This document shows, piece after piece, positions 1-9,788 of a DNA stretch of 64,000 bases. The position numbers and the translations under genes are program-made. The notes under the pieces are model-generated. The model had not been told where the DNA came from, did not search any database, and saw nothing but the letters and a program-made list of their open reading frames with translations. Within the stretch, counting starts at the first letter, position 1, and every line of letters starts with the position of its first letter. The stretch comes from an uncultured Luminiphilus sp. (GTDB lineage: Bacteria; Pseudomonadota; Gammaproteobacteria; Pseudomonadales; Halieaceae): contig CALKDK010000007.1 of assembly GCA_938084055.1 (NCBI GenBank), forward strand, positions 27,057 to 91,056, given 5' to 3'.

Positions 1-72
1 GTTGTAGCCCCCGGGCATCGTGCGCTGACCTAGCCCTCGCCCGGCTTGATCCCATTGCGACCGACGGCCTGG

Positions 73-1683
73 TTAGCGATCGCGCAGGATCCTGCGCGCC
101 GCGTTATACCCGGGCGCGCCGGTCACCCCCCCACCGGGATGCGCTCCTGAACCGCACAGGTAAAGACCGGGTACGGGCGTACCATACTGGGCAGCGTCCG
201 GGTGGGGACGCATGTTGAACAGTTGATCTGGCTCCAGCCGGCCGTGACAGATGTCGCCTCGCGTCATACCAAGAATGCGCTCGAGGTCCAGGGGGGTCAT
301 GCACTGGTGGCCCACCACGATCTGCTTGATATCGGGAATAAACGCCTCAAGGTAACCCAGGATGTCATTGACCACGGCGGGCTTGATGTCGTCCCAGCTG
401 CGGCCGTCACTCAGGGTGTAGGGCATGTACTTGCACAGCAGGCTCATGACGTGGTGACCGGGCGCATCGGTCAGCCCCCCATCGAGGGTACTGGGGATAA
501 TCGCCTCAATAATGGGCGGGTTGGCGGGGATACCAGATCGAGCACTGTGGAAGGCCTGGTCAAGGTGGGCTGCGCCCTCGATAAAGGTAATGCTTGCCTG
601 GTGGTGTTGTCCCGGGCCTTGGGTATCAGGAAAAGCCGAAAAATCAGGCAATCTGGACAGCGCCAGATTCATGCGCAGGGAGGCGGACTCCTGACGGAAT
701 GCCCGGATATCCCGGACAAAGCCCTCCGGTAGGTGCTCGGCACCCAGCAGGGTCAGGAAGGTGCGCTTGGGATCGGTGTTGGCGGCCACCGTTGTCGCTG
801 CGATCGTGTGACCGTTTTCCAGAGTGACCCCTGACACACAACCATTTGTGACGTTAATCCTCGCCACCCCAGAGTCGGTTCTGATCTCTACGCCCTGGGC
901 CTGGGCGGAAAGTGCCATCGCCCGGGTAATGCTGCCCATACCACCTTTCACCACGCCCCAGGCCCCTTTACGGCCGCCGATCTCACCCACCGCGTGGTGC
1001 AACATGGCAAGACTCGCCCCGGGTTGATTCAAGGGGGCGTAATTGGCGGGCATGATGTGGGCGGCCACCATCGATTTGACCTTGGGGCTGTCAAACCAGC
1101 GGTCAATAATTGTTTCTGGAGCACCGATGAAAAACTGCAGCAGGCGCCAGCGCGACTCCGCATCCAGTCGGAAGACATCCATGCCAAGCTTCACGGTGCT
1201 GATCAGGTCGCTGACGCCCTGATCACCCAGCTTGGGGGGTTCCTGTAGCCACTGCTTGGCCAACAGGTCTCCCACTTGATCTACAACGGCCTCGAAAGCC
1301 TGATAGGACGCGTAGTCAGTGTCGGAAAACTTGGCGAATTGCCGCCGGTTGTGGTCCTCATCCCCCGTGAGCAGCAGGTGGTCGCCACTCGAGTCAATGT
1401 AGAGGGCGTTCTCAAGCAGCAAAGGCTGATAGCCGTAGTGTTCAAGCTCCAGATCCCTGACCACCTCAGGTCGAAGCAGGCTCACGACATAGGAAAAGAC
1501 CGAATTACGGTAACCGGGATGGAATTCCTCAGTGACCGCAGCCCCGCCAACGACCGATCGACGCTCCAGCACACAAACACGCTGTCCGCCACGGGCGAGA
1601 TAATTGGCTGTCGTCAGGCCGTTGTGACCGGCACCAATGACAACCGTGTCGAATTGCTCCACTAGGCGGGCACCCGCAGCCAT
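73..1683 (-). CDS. Phytoene desaturase-like FAD-dependent oxidoreductase
   Basis: The 536-aa protein opens with a dinucleotide-binding fold (GAGHNG at residues 17-22, followed by an acidic strand end) and closes with the GLYLCGSG...GGGVTGAPG segment typical of the phytoene dehydrogenase/PYROXD2 (COG1233) flavoproteins. Such enzymes oxidise or isomerise hydrophobic polyene or redox substrates; the substrate here cannot be read from sequence. No carotenoid genes surround it, so a carotenoid role is not supported. It lies directly downstream of the MOSC gene and overlaps its 3' end by 22 bp, which suggests co-transcription. No signal peptide is seen, so it is probably cytoplasmic. The start ATG lacks a strong ribosome binding site, consistent with translational coupling to the upstream gene. 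Confidence 0.88.
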   Translation of the reverse strand: MAAGARLVEQFDTVVIGAGHNGLTTANYLARGGQRVCVLERRSVVGGAAVTEEFHPGYRNSVFSYVVSLLRPEVVRDLELEHYGYQPLLLENALYIDSSGDHLLLTGDEDHNRRQFAKFSDTDYASYQAFEAVVDQVGDLLAKQWLQEPPKLGDQGVSDLISTVKLGMDVFRLDAESRWRLLQFFIGAPETIIDRWFDSPKVKSMVAAHIMPANYAPLNQPGASLAMLHHAVGEIGGRKGAWGVVKGGMGSITRAMALSAQAQGVEIRTDSGVARINVTNGCVSGVTLENGHTIAATTVAANTDPKRTFLTLLGAEHLPEGFVRDIRAFRQESASLRMNLALSRLPDFSAFPDTQGPGQHHQASITFIEGAAHLDQAFHSARSGIPANPPIIEAIIPSTLDGGLTDAPGHHVMSLLCKYMPYTLSDGRSWDDIKPAVVNDILGYLEAFIPDIKQIVVGHQCMTPLDLERILGMTRGDICHGRLEPDQLFNMRPHPDAAQYGTPVPGLYLCGSGAHPGGGVTGAPGYNAARRILRDR

Positions 1684-2240
1684 TTGGGCAACACTTCAGA
1701 TTCCACGGTGACTGTATCCCCCACAGTAATCATCCCGGGCACCTCGACGACACCCACCAGTCCGCGACAGAATTTTGCCGCGTTGGAGAAAGACCCGGGC
1801 TGCGGCGCCTCACCTGACGTCGTAACGCATCGCTCTGCAACATGCAGGGACTGGTCACCGCAGGGCGGGTTGTACTCCTCCACCATCAGCACCACGCCCG
1901 AAGAAAAAACCAGGGTGGTTCCCCGGGGTAACCGCGAAAAGTCGGGGATACCCGCAATACATAAATTGACAGCAACCGAGGTGGCGGTCAGGGGCTGGGC
2001 GAGATCCATGGCCTCGGTAATGCTCTCCAGGTCCTCGTGGGCAATCGCCGACCACTGGCGCTCATTGCGACGCACTGTGCCCCCAACCTGTTTGTCATTG
2101 CTGGCCCAGGCTGCTCTCGTGGTGCCGCGATGACGATCACCAACGATACCATCGAGTGCCACCTCAATAGCGGGGTTCGCCGCCTTATCCAATGTCCCCG
2201 AGCTACCCACATGGACACTGACTACGCTGCCCTTTGTCAT
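1662..2240 (-). CDS. MOSC domain-containing protein
   Basis: 192 aa from an ATG preceded by AGGGAG eight bases upstream; an open frame continues 47 codons further but has no supporting signals. The conserved MOSC features are present: GxVGDRH near the N-terminus, an HEDLE segment, the TSVAVNL strand and a YNPPC motif with the Cys that in this superfamily handles sulfur or molybdenum cofactor ligands. MOSC proteins act with molybdenum-cofactor enzymes or carry out reductive detoxification (YiiM type); the substrate here is unknown. It is the first gene of a two-gene unit with the overlapping FAD oxidoreductase downstream. Confidence 0.82.
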   Translation of the reverse strand: MTKGSVVSVHVGSSGTLDKAANPAIEVALDGIVGDRHRGTTRAAWASNDKQVGGTVRRNERQWSAIAHEDLESITEAMDLAQPLTATSVAVNLCIAGIPDFSRLPRGTTLVFSSGVVLMVEEYNPPCGDQSLHVAERCVTTSGEAPQPGSFSNAAKFCRGLVGVVEVPGMITVGDTVTVESEVLPKWLRVPA

Positions 2241-2434
2241 CGGTGTACTCCCTATGCCGGACCGCCGGGGGCCCAACCTGCCCGCAGGCCCATGGCAAGA
2301 ACGGACCCCAGTGTTCGAAATAATCCTTCGCGCCCTCCCCTCCGCTCCCAAGTCGGTGTCAAGGGCGTGACCCGACGCCAACTATGCCCGAAAAGTAGCG
2401 GGGGAGGACAGTCTCGGCGTGCCGCCCACGGTAT

Positions 2435-3838
2435 TCAGGGGTCTGGTGTCCCTGGATCGCTGGCCAGGGACAGCTCATGGTCCTCAATCACCTGATACAG
2501 GGGAAAATCCACCCAGGTATCATTCAGGTAGTTGAGTTCAGGAACCTCTTCCTTGGGGTCGACAATCAGGTTGTAAACAGAGGGGTAGGCCATCTCCCTG
2601 ATGGCGTAGCTGTCTGAATCCATTTCCCGGAGCAGGATTTTCCAGTTCCGCCATTTGGCACCAAAAAGCGTATTGCCAATGTAAATGACCAGCGACTCCC
2701 GGGCTGACTGGTCGGTTTTGCCGGTAAAAAAATCCGACTGATCCACACCATCAATAACCCGGTCTGCAGGAATATCTGCGCCGGCAAAACCGGCCAGCGT
2801 GGTAAATACATCCATCTGGTGGACCATTTCGTTGGACACCCTCCCGGGGGGTATTTTGCCCGGCCAACGGATCAGAAAGGGAACCCGCAGGGACCCCTCA
2901 TAGGGCGAAAACATACCGCTGCGCCAGGGACCGGTGAAACCGAAGGATCGGGGTACACCTTCCCTGCCATTATCCGAGGTGAAAATAAAAATCGTCTCAT
3001 CGCGAATCCCAAGGGCGTCTACCGTATCCAGCAACTCCCCTATATAAACATCGGTCTGCGCGAGCACGTCGGCGAAACTGCCGTTCCCGGTGCTGCCGTA
3101 AAAGTCGGGGTGGGGGTCCACCGGTTCATGGGTCTGGGTATAGGGCAGAAACGCAAAGAACGGCTTCCCTGAAGCCACCGTACGCGTCATGAAATCAATA
3201 GCCTGGTCGGTAATCTCGCGATCAATTAGCCGACGTTTCGCCCGGTCATAAACTTCGAGCTCAACGGGTTGCTCCCCCCTGACTGATGACATCACGTGGG
3301 TAAATGTTGCGCTGGGATGGCTATCGGGCTGGAAGCTGTTGCTGTCGGGCCAAAAGGCACGGTCTGATGACCTGGGCAAGCCGATCCATTCGTCAAACCC
3401 CTGGTCTGTGGGGAAGCGGCCTTCGGTATCACCCAAATGCCACTTGCCGAAAATACCCGTCGCATAACCCTTTCCTGAGAGCAGCTCGGCCAGCGTAACC
3501 TCCCACTTGGTGATGCCATACCACACCCCTCGGGGCGCCTGATCGGGGCGCTGGCGGGTACGAATGCCGTAACGACCCGTCATCAATGCAGAACGTGACG
3601 GGGTGCACTCCGCCTCGACGTTAAAATTGGTCAGTTGAAGACCCTCAGCTGCAATGCTGTCGATTCTGGGGGTGGGGGCGCCGCGCATAACGCCGCCTCC
3701 GTAGACGCCAATCTCGCCGTAACCAAAGTTATCCATCAGGACCAAAACGATATTGGCCTGTTGGCGCGCATCAGCATGGGGTGCCAGCAGGGCGAGACAT
3801 CCAGCCAACACGCAGCCTAATCCTGACGTTTTCAACAC
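2435..3838 (-). CDS. Secreted arylsulfatase-type sulfatase (CTPSR motif)
   Basis: Hydrolyses sulfate esters, probably in the periplasm or outside the cell. The chosen GTG start gives 467 aa with a signal peptide (hydrophobic residues 7-20, cleavage near ADA-RQ); a TTG one codon later has better spacing to the GGGGGA ribosome site and is an alternative. The formylglycine motif CTPSR begins at Cys78. Metal-site residues include D36-N37 (the second Asp of the usual DD pair is Asn) and a later SDNG motif. Sulfatases need Cys-to-formylglycine maturation by FGE or anSME, neither of which is encoded here. It is transcribed away from the amidohydrolase gene. The sulfate ester substrate cannot be inferred. 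Confidence 0.88.
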   Translation of the reverse strand: MLKTSGLGCVLAGCLALLAPHADARQQANIVLVLMDNFGYGEIGVYGGGVMRGAPTPRIDSIAAEGLQLTNFNVEAECTPSRSALMTGRYGIRTRQRPDQAPRGVWYGITKWEVTLAELLSGKGYATGIFGKWHLGDTEGRFPTDQGFDEWIGLPRSSDRAFWPDSNSFQPDSHPSATFTHVMSSVRGEQPVELEVYDRAKRRLIDREITDQAIDFMTRTVASGKPFFAFLPYTQTHEPVDPHPDFYGSTGNGSFADVLAQTDVYIGELLDTVDALGIRDETIFIFTSDNGREGVPRSFGFTGPWRSGMFSPYEGSLRVPFLIRWPGKIPPGRVSNEMVHQMDVFTTLAGFAGADIPADRVIDGVDQSDFFTGKTDQSARESLVIYIGNTLFGAKWRNWKILLREMDSDSYAIREMAYPSVYNLIVDPKEEVPELNYLNDTWVDFPLYQVIEDHELSLASDPGTPDP

Positions 3839-4083
3839 AGTGTCCCCCGGGTTATGGCGCTGGCACGACCTACGCTGTGTAAAGTGCGGTGTAGGGGCCG
3901 GTTCAGCGATCGCTGCAATCAGGGACGAGTATAGACCGACGGCGGGGGGCGGTCGAAGGACGCTCGCAGCAACCGATTTCAGCACGGGATTCGGGCAGGA
4001 TCCCAATGCTTAATTGCAAGCCTGACCAGTTGTTGTAGGGTTACCGAAGGGCAAGAAATCATAAACGCGTGAAAGGATGCATC

Positions 4084-6117
4084 ATGAAAAACCTGTGCTG
4101 GGCGCTACCACTGCTCGTCTCTCTGCAAGCAATCGCCGAGGCATCATATGACTACCGGGTTCTCATCGCCGGTGAGGATATTGGTTATCTCAAGGTCGAG
4201 GAGGACGGTGACGTGCTCAATGTCGATTTTGACTTCAAGCAAAATGGCCGGGGCCCCACCGTGACCGAAAAAATCACACTTGACCCGCGCGGCTTCCCAA
4301 TCGATTGGACCATTTCAGGCACGACCACCTTTGGCAGTGCCATCGACGAGTACTTCAAGGCTGACGACGGTGTTGCAAGGTGGCGTGACGCCACCGGACC
4401 GGGAAGCAAGGCATACACGGAGGCGCCCGGCTTTTACATAAACCAAAATGGCAGCAGCTATTCCAACGCCCTCCTGGCACAGGCGTTGCTGGCCAAACCC
4501 GAAGGGCGGCTGAAGGTCTATCCGGGCGGAGAGGCCTCGATACAGAGATCGGCGACAGAAACCCTGTCTGGGGAGGGCGTGGAAGTCGATATCGTCGCCT
4601 ATCAGATCCTCGGGCTTGATGCGACGCCCAGGCTGGTATTTTTGGATAGCAACGGCACCTACTTCGGTACCGCCAGCCCGCGCTTTGCACTGGTCCGAGC
4701 CGGTTTTGAGGCCGTCGAGGGACAAATGCGTGCCCTCTCCGAGCGGCTATCCACAGATCGCTATGTGGCGATCCAGGCCGAGGTCGCCCACGAGTATGAT
4801 GGGCCGGTGCGCATCAAGGACGTGCGAATTTTCGACCCCAACTCGCTACAGCTGACACCGTTGCAGGATGTTGTCGTGTACGGCAATCGCATCGCCAGCG
4901 TGCAGCCCGCCGACAGCCCCCAGACTCCGGGCGAGGTGATCATCGATGGCGAGGGTGGCACGCTGGTTCCCGGCATGTACGAGATGCACGGGCATATTGG
5001 TCAGGAGAACGCCCTGCTCAATATCGCTGCCGGCGTCACCTCTGTCCGGGATATGGGCAACGAGAACGACGTACTTGAAGACCTCATGATCAGAATCAAT
5101 ACGGGACTGATCGCAGGTCCGCGCATTACCCGCTCCTGCTTCATAGAGGGTGAGAGCGAATTTGCCTCGGCAACGGGGGAGACCGTCGCCACGCTCGAGG
5201 CGGCACTGGCCATGGTTCGCTGGTGCGGATCCCGGGACTTCCACCAAATCAAGCTTTACAACTCGATGCGGCCTGAGTGGGCCGCGGCGCTGACGGCTGA
5301 AGCCCACCGCCTGGGCCTGAGGGTCGCAGGCCATGTCCCGGCCTTTTCCACGGCTGATGCCATGATCGATGCGGGCTTTGACGAAATCACCCATGCCAAC
5401 CAACTCATGCTGGGCTGGGTGCTGGAACCCGGTGAAGATACCCGCACACTGTTTCGATTCACCGCCATGAAGCGCTTTCGGAACCTGCCCCTGGACGATC
5501 CGGCCATAACACGCACCGTGGACCGGATGGTTGCACAGGGAATCGTCCATGACCCGACAACCGCTATCCATGAGCATGGTCTGACTGCAATTGATGGCGA
5601 GCCTGCGCCTATGGGCCGGGCAATTATTGACCACCTACCCACCAACGAGCAGCGGTCACTCAAACAGGAACTATTCGGTACGGAGTCCGCCGAGGAAAGG
5701 GCAGAGTATGTGGCGGCTTTTGAATTTGTCATGGCCATTCTGTCCGAACTGCACGACCGCGGTGTGCTGCTCGTCCCCGGAACAGATCTCGGTGGCTCTT
5801 TTTTCTATCACAGGGAACTGGAGTTGTTTGAACAGCTCGGCATGACCCCCGCTGAAGTCCTGAAGCGTGCCTCCTGGGACATGGCCCATTACCTTGCCCA
5901 GGACGAAGACCTGGGTTCGATTGCCAAGGGCAAATACGCCGATTTTTTCCTTGTCCCCGGTGACCCCACCACGGCCCTGGGAGAAATCAGGAAAATCCGT
6001 ATGGTGGTATCGGACGGCGTGGTTTATTTCCCAGAGGAAATTTATCCGAAATTTGGGATACGACCCTTTTCAAGTGCACCGCCGGTGGCGATGGCACCCT
6101 CACCCGGAGGCCCATAG
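4084..6117 (+). CDS. Secreted amidohydrolase with extra N-terminal domain
   Basis: 677 aa from the ATG preceded by AAAGGA seven bases upstream (a GTG 15 bp earlier is less likely). Residues 1-20 form a signal peptide ending at AEA-SYD. Residues of about 20-220 form a beta-rich domain I do not recognise. The rest is an imidazolonepropionase-like amidohydrolase: metal ligands HxH at 302-304 after LVPGMYEM, later His in HVPAF and ITHAN, and the metal/catalytic Asp in VPGTDLGG, closing with the KGKYADFFLVPGDP beta-sandwich return. Such enzymes cleave peptide, lactam or amide bonds. It is divergent from the sulfatase gene. Specificity is unknown. Confidence 0.88.
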   Translation: MKNLCWALPLLVSLQAIAEASYDYRVLIAGEDIGYLKVEEDGDVLNVDFDFKQNGRGPTVTEKITLDPRGFPIDWTISGTTTFGSAIDEYFKADDGVARWRDATGPGSKAYTEAPGFYINQNGSSYSNALLAQALLAKPEGRLKVYPGGEASIQRSATETLSGEGVEVDIVAYQILGLDATPRLVFLDSNGTYFGTASPRFALVRAGFEAVEGQMRALSERLSTDRYVAIQAEVAHEYDGPVRIKDVRIFDPNSLQLTPLQDVVVYGNRIASVQPADSPQTPGEVIIDGEGGTLVPGMYEMHGHIGQENALLNIAAGVTSVRDMGNENDVLEDLMIRINTGLIAGPRITRSCFIEGESEFASATGETVATLEAALAMVRWCGSRDFHQIKLYNSMRPEWAAALTAEAHRLGLRVAGHVPAFSTADAMIDAGFDEITHANQLMLGWVLEPGEDTRTLFRFTAMKRFRNLPLDDPAITRTVDRMVAQGIVHDPTTAIHEHGLTAIDGEPAPMGRAIIDHLPTNEQRSLKQELFGTESAEERAEYVAAFEFVMAILSELHDRGVLLVPGTDLGGSFFYHRELELFEQLGMTPAEVLKRASWDMAHYLAQDEDLGSIAKGKYADFFLVPGDPTTALGEIRKIRMVVSDGVVYFPEEIYPKFGIRPFSSAPPVAMAPSPGGP

Positions 6118-6144
6118 GTTACGGCGATCGGAGCCGCCGCACTC

Positions 6145-6324
6145 TCACTCCTGCCAGGTTTTTACGATCGTTTCCTTGATCACGTCTTCGAGTTTTTGGT
6201 CTGTCTCATTCCAGACCACCACCCGGTCACTGGCAGGATTGACAGGCTCCTTGTAGTCCCGAAACTCAATGGTCCGCGTCTCGCCAGTCTTCCAGTGCTT
6301 AAAGGTCATGTACTTCTTGGCCAT
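6145..6324 (-). CDS. Small hypothetical protein (59 aa)
   Basis: A short lysine- and glutamate-rich protein beginning MAKKYMTFKHWKTG. The reading frame is open for 39 more codons upstream and has another ATG at 6366, so the start is uncertain; neither start has a clear ribosome site. The composition looks protein-like and unlike an antisense shadow because no gene lies opposite. It sits between the amidohydrolase (convergent) and the M24 peptidase (same strand, 213 bp upstream). No domain recognised and no function proposed. Confidence 0.5.
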   Translation of the reverse strand: MAKKYMTFKHWKTGETRTIEFRDYKEPVNPASDRVVVWNETDQKLEDVIKETIVKTWQE

Positions 6325-6537
6325 GGTGCAACGTGTCGCTCCGACTTGAGAAAGGTAGTCGACCATTGTGCCCGATATCGGGTGGGAAAGAGTCACCGCA
6401 GGGCAATTGCACCGCGACAAAATTAGGATGAACTGCTGCACAGCCCGTCATCTGCGCGCAGGAGGACGCGGCACCTCCTGTGGCAAACAGGCACGGAGCC
6501 GTCGGACAACCCCCGATCTCAATTCACTTGCGACCCA

Positions 6538-7869
6538 CTACTCAATCAGGTGCAGGCTGGTTTGGCGGCCCGCGAGATAGTGAACCTGCTGGCCATTAAA
6601 AATGGCACTCTGCTCGAGCTTCATTTGGGCGGGCCTGCCGCCCCACTCCGGTATATCGACCGTGACGCTCCCTTCAATGGCAAAACCCGTCATAGGATAT
6701 AGCAGCCAGTCACCCCGGCCGGGTGTCGGACCCTGGTTGTCCCACATTCCAATTGTCGGCCCCGGCCCGTGACCAAAGACGCCCAGGGGATGTGTGTAAA
6801 TGGCATGGGTGATACCCGCCTCTTCCAACCTCTGCTGTGCGGATGCCAGGATTTCATTACCACTGCGGCCCGCACGAAATTCCCCCACCAAAATATCCTG
6901 CCACCGATTGCCCACTGCCATGGCCTTGGACAGGCCCTCGGGCGCCTGTGTCTCACCCAGCTTCAACACATAGGCCATTTCCTGGGTATCGGTACAGAGG
7001 CCGAGGTAACACAGCCCAACATCTGTGTGCAGCAAATCACCCCGGCGAATGACCATGTCCGGCTCTCCAACACCGAGGAATGGCGTGTCGCCGTAGTCCG
7101 CCTCTCGCCACTGCCGATTGACATCGGGGTGAAACCACGGTGCCAGCCCCGCCGCCTCAAAGCGCTCCCGGATAAACCAGCCGACCTCACCGAGCGTCGT
7201 CACACCCGGGGTGATAACACGACCACTGAAGGCCTCAGCGATGGTGGCTCGGGCTATCGCCACGGCGCGCTGCCAGACGGCCACTTCCGACGCCGTTCGC
7301 GTCTCCAGCCAGCGCACCACAAGAGCTTCTGAAGACACCAAGCGCTGGGACAACGCGTCACCCAGCGCGGCGGTCAACTGCTGGTGCAAGCCATGGCTAA
7401 GTCCGTCCGCTACAGGCCATGTGGTACTGACATTCACGGCAATCGTTTTGGGATCACGTTCCGCAATCAGCTCGGCCAAACGCTGCCACTGGGCATCAAG
7501 ATCACCGCCCTCCCACCCGGCCTCATACAGCGCCCCCAATGGGTAACGACTGACCGTCATCCGTTCAACACCCTGCTCCGGACCACGGTCGTGAAAAAGC
7601 AACATGGTGGTTCGCCGGGCCGTAAAACGAGGCTTGGGTACCAATGACAAAAACACCGGGTCATCGTTGTACTCCCTGGCGATCACCAGCCAAAGATCGA
7701 TCCCCTGCTCTCGCATCAGACGCGGCAGGAGGCTTTCCAAACGCTCCTCCAGCAGACCATTTTCGACCACCGGACGACTGGGAAACGGGGCCAGAGCTGG
7801 CTGGGCGTGGGCCCCGGCTACGCCTGAAACCAGCTGTAAGGCAATGAGCAAACTGAAGACACGTATCAT
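6538..7869 (-). CDS. Secreted M24-family metallopeptidase (Xaa-Pro aminopeptidase-like)
   Basis: 443 aa from an ATG with a textbook AGGAGG six bases upstream; residues 1-22 are a signal peptide (hydrophobic run then AHA-QPA), so export is likely. The C-terminal creatinase/pita-bread domain retains all five dimetal ligands in order: Asp in HTDVG, Asp in CTDTQ, His in GHGPGP, Glu in AIEGSV and Glu in KLEQSA. Family members remove N-terminal residues preceding proline or cleave related C-N bonds. The N-terminal creatinase-like domain is also present. It is divergent from the BCCT transporter gene across 222 bp. Confidence 0.87.
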   Translation of the reverse strand: MIRVFSLLIALQLVSGVAGAHAQPALAPFPSRPVVENGLLEERLESLLPRLMREQGIDLWLVIAREYNDDPVFLSLVPKPRFTARRTTMLLFHDRGPEQGVERMTVSRYPLGALYEAGWEGGDLDAQWQRLAELIAERDPKTIAVNVSTTWPVADGLSHGLHQQLTAALGDALSQRLVSSEALVVRWLETRTASEVAVWQRAVAIARATIAEAFSGRVITPGVTTLGEVGWFIRERFEAAGLAPWFHPDVNRQWREADYGDTPFLGVGEPDMVIRRGDLLHTDVGLCYLGLCTDTQEMAYVLKLGETQAPEGLSKAMAVGNRWQDILVGEFRAGRSGNEILASAQQRLEEAGITHAIYTHPLGVFGHGPGPTIGMWDNQGPTPGRGDWLLYPMTGFAIEGSVTVDIPEWGGRPAQMKLEQSAIFNGQQVHYLAGRQTSLHLIE

Positions 7870-8091
7870 GGTTAGCCTCCTGGCTTCCAGCTTAACAAAG
7901 AACACCTACAAGACCGTGATTCACCCTCGGGCTGTCATTCCCCGGTAGGTCTGGTAGCTTAACCGCTGGCGATGCTGTAGCGGGCCCGATCAGTTCCGCA
8001 GCGAAGATAGGACGGCTGTCCCGGGTGGGTCGACCACTCCAGGCCAGCTGATCCGAGCAGCGTACAAGATTATAAGAACTGGGGAGGCAGG

Positions 8092-9720
8092 GTGACTACC
8101 AGTCCCATTACCAATGTAGCGACGTCCGGTTTCTACCGCGGCTACAACCGAGGCATTGCGGTCTCGGTAAAAATGATCATTGTCCTGCTGGTGCTCTGGG
8201 CCGCGACTGCCCAAAACGCCGCCGAGGTACTCCTTGCCATTCAGGCTTCGACCATCAAGCACTTCGGAGGCTGGTACATCGGCGCGACCGCCCTGTTTAT
8301 GACCCTCTGCCTTGTCCTGGCATTGATCCCCAGTACCGGGCGCCAGCGGCTGGGCGGGACAGCAACAGAGCCTGAGTTCAGCCGGTTCGCGTGGTTCTCC
8401 ATGATGTTTGGCGCCGGAATCGGCGTGGGCATGCTGACGTATTCCACCGCAGAGCCGCTCTACCATTTTGGCAACAACCCCGATGTCATCATGGGTCACG
8501 CAGAAGCGCTGACCGCAGGCAACGTTCCCTATGCCTACAAATGGACGCTACTCCACTACGGTTTGACCCCGTGGGGCTGCTATGCCGTGGTGGGTCTGTC
8601 GCTGGCGTATTTTTCCTACCGACGGGGTATGCCATTAACCATCCGATCGCCCTTCAGTGCCGTGCTAAGCGGCTCTGCGGACCGAATCACCGGTGCCTTT
8701 GTCGACACCGCGGCGATTCTGGCGACATTGATTGGCATCGCTGTCACCATTGGCTACGGCGTGACGCAACTGGCTTTCGGGGCGCACCGAATTACGGGCT
8801 GGGGATGGCTACTCCATGACCAACAACCCACCACGCTGGCACTGGCAGTCGCTGTTGGCATCATTATTCTCGCCTCCATGCTGTCAGCCCTTTCCGGGCT
8901 GGGACGGGGCATCAAGTGGCTTTCGAATCTGAATATGGCCCTGTCCTGGCTACTGCTACTGGTGTTTGTTGTCGTCGGCGCAACCCTTTTCGCCGGCGAG
9001 GTCTTTGTCAAAGGCGTCTACCACTACCTCGCAGCACTGCCCTCCATGTCCCTGACGGTATGGTCGGACACCACCACAGCCGAGGGCATCGCACTGGGAG
9101 ACTGGCAGTCCAGCTGGACCATCTTCTACTGGGCCTGGTGGATTGCATTTACACCTTTTGTGGGGCTGTTTCTGGCTCGCGTGTCGAAGGGGCGCACGAT
9201 CCGCGAGTACGTAGTCGGAGCCATTATCCTGCCGTCAGTCATGTGCTTTGCGTGGTTTTGTATTATTGGCGGGACTGCGCTGGACCTGGAACTCTCGGGT
9301 GTGGCTGGCGGTGCCATCCTTGGAGCGGACCTTTCTGCACAGCTTTTTGCCACCCTTGATGCCCTCCTCGAACAGCCATGGGTCTTCCCCATGGCCTGCC
9401 TCTGTGTGGTTCTTCTGCTTACCTACCTCATTACCTCCGCGGACTCCGCCGTCCTTGTAGTCAATACCATTGTTTCGGGTGGCGTCGAGCGCGACCACGC
9501 ATCCCAACACATTATCCTGTGGAGCCTGCTGCTTGGCCTCGTTATTGTGACCCTGCTGGTTACAGGCGGACTGGACGCGCTTCGCTCAGTAATGATTATT
9601 GGCGCGCTGCCCTTTTCGGCCGTTATGTTCTTTATGATGTTGTCATTATTGGCCGCAATGCGCAGCGACCACTACGCCACCGACGGGGTGCCGTTGCCCG
9701 ATGAACCAAATGCAGGGTAA
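8092..9720 (+). CDS. BCCT family transporter (betaine/carnitine/choline type)
   Basis: 542 aa, about twelve membrane spans. The family signature is clear: SSWTIFYWAWWIAFTPFVG followed by LARVSKGRTIREYVVG in the TM8 region. BCCT carriers import quaternary ammonium compounds such as glycine betaine, carnitine, choline or DMSP, usually with Na+. The start is a GTG with GGGGAGG just upstream. No adjacent betaine or DMSP enzymes identify the substrate. The following VOC gene is on the same strand 69 bp downstream and could be co-transcribed. Confidence 0.93.
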   Translation: MTTSPITNVATSGFYRGYNRGIAVSVKMIIVLLVLWAATAQNAAEVLLAIQASTIKHFGGWYIGATALFMTLCLVLALIPSTGRQRLGGTATEPEFSRFAWFSMMFGAGIGVGMLTYSTAEPLYHFGNNPDVIMGHAEALTAGNVPYAYKWTLLHYGLTPWGCYAVVGLSLAYFSYRRGMPLTIRSPFSAVLSGSADRITGAFVDTAAILATLIGIAVTIGYGVTQLAFGAHRITGWGWLLHDQQPTTLALAVAVGIIILASMLSALSGLGRGIKWLSNLNMALSWLLLLVFVVVGATLFAGEVFVKGVYHYLAALPSMSLTVWSDTTTAEGIALGDWQSSWTIFYWAWWIAFTPFVGLFLARVSKGRTIREYVVGAIILPSVMCFAWFCIIGGTALDLELSGVAGGAILGADLSAQLFATLDALLEQPWVFPMACLCVVLLLTYLITSADSAVLVVNTIVSGGVERDHASQHIILWSLLLGLVIVTLLVTGGLDALRSVMIIGALPFSAVMFFMMLSLLAAMRSDHYATDGVPLPDEPNAG

Positions 9721-9788
9721 AGGCGTTGGCAACCGCCACACAGCGCCCGTCGTGCGCCTGTAACGAGCCGACCCACGGAGTGGCTGCC

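Noticed and set aside
8048..8076. Promoter ending TATAAG before the BCCT gene
   Set aside because: The transcription start would fall inside the ribosome binding site and the -35 is poor.
7990..8499. Minus-strand frame over the BCCT start region
   Set aside because: Overlaps a clearly coding BCCT N-terminus and shows no family features.
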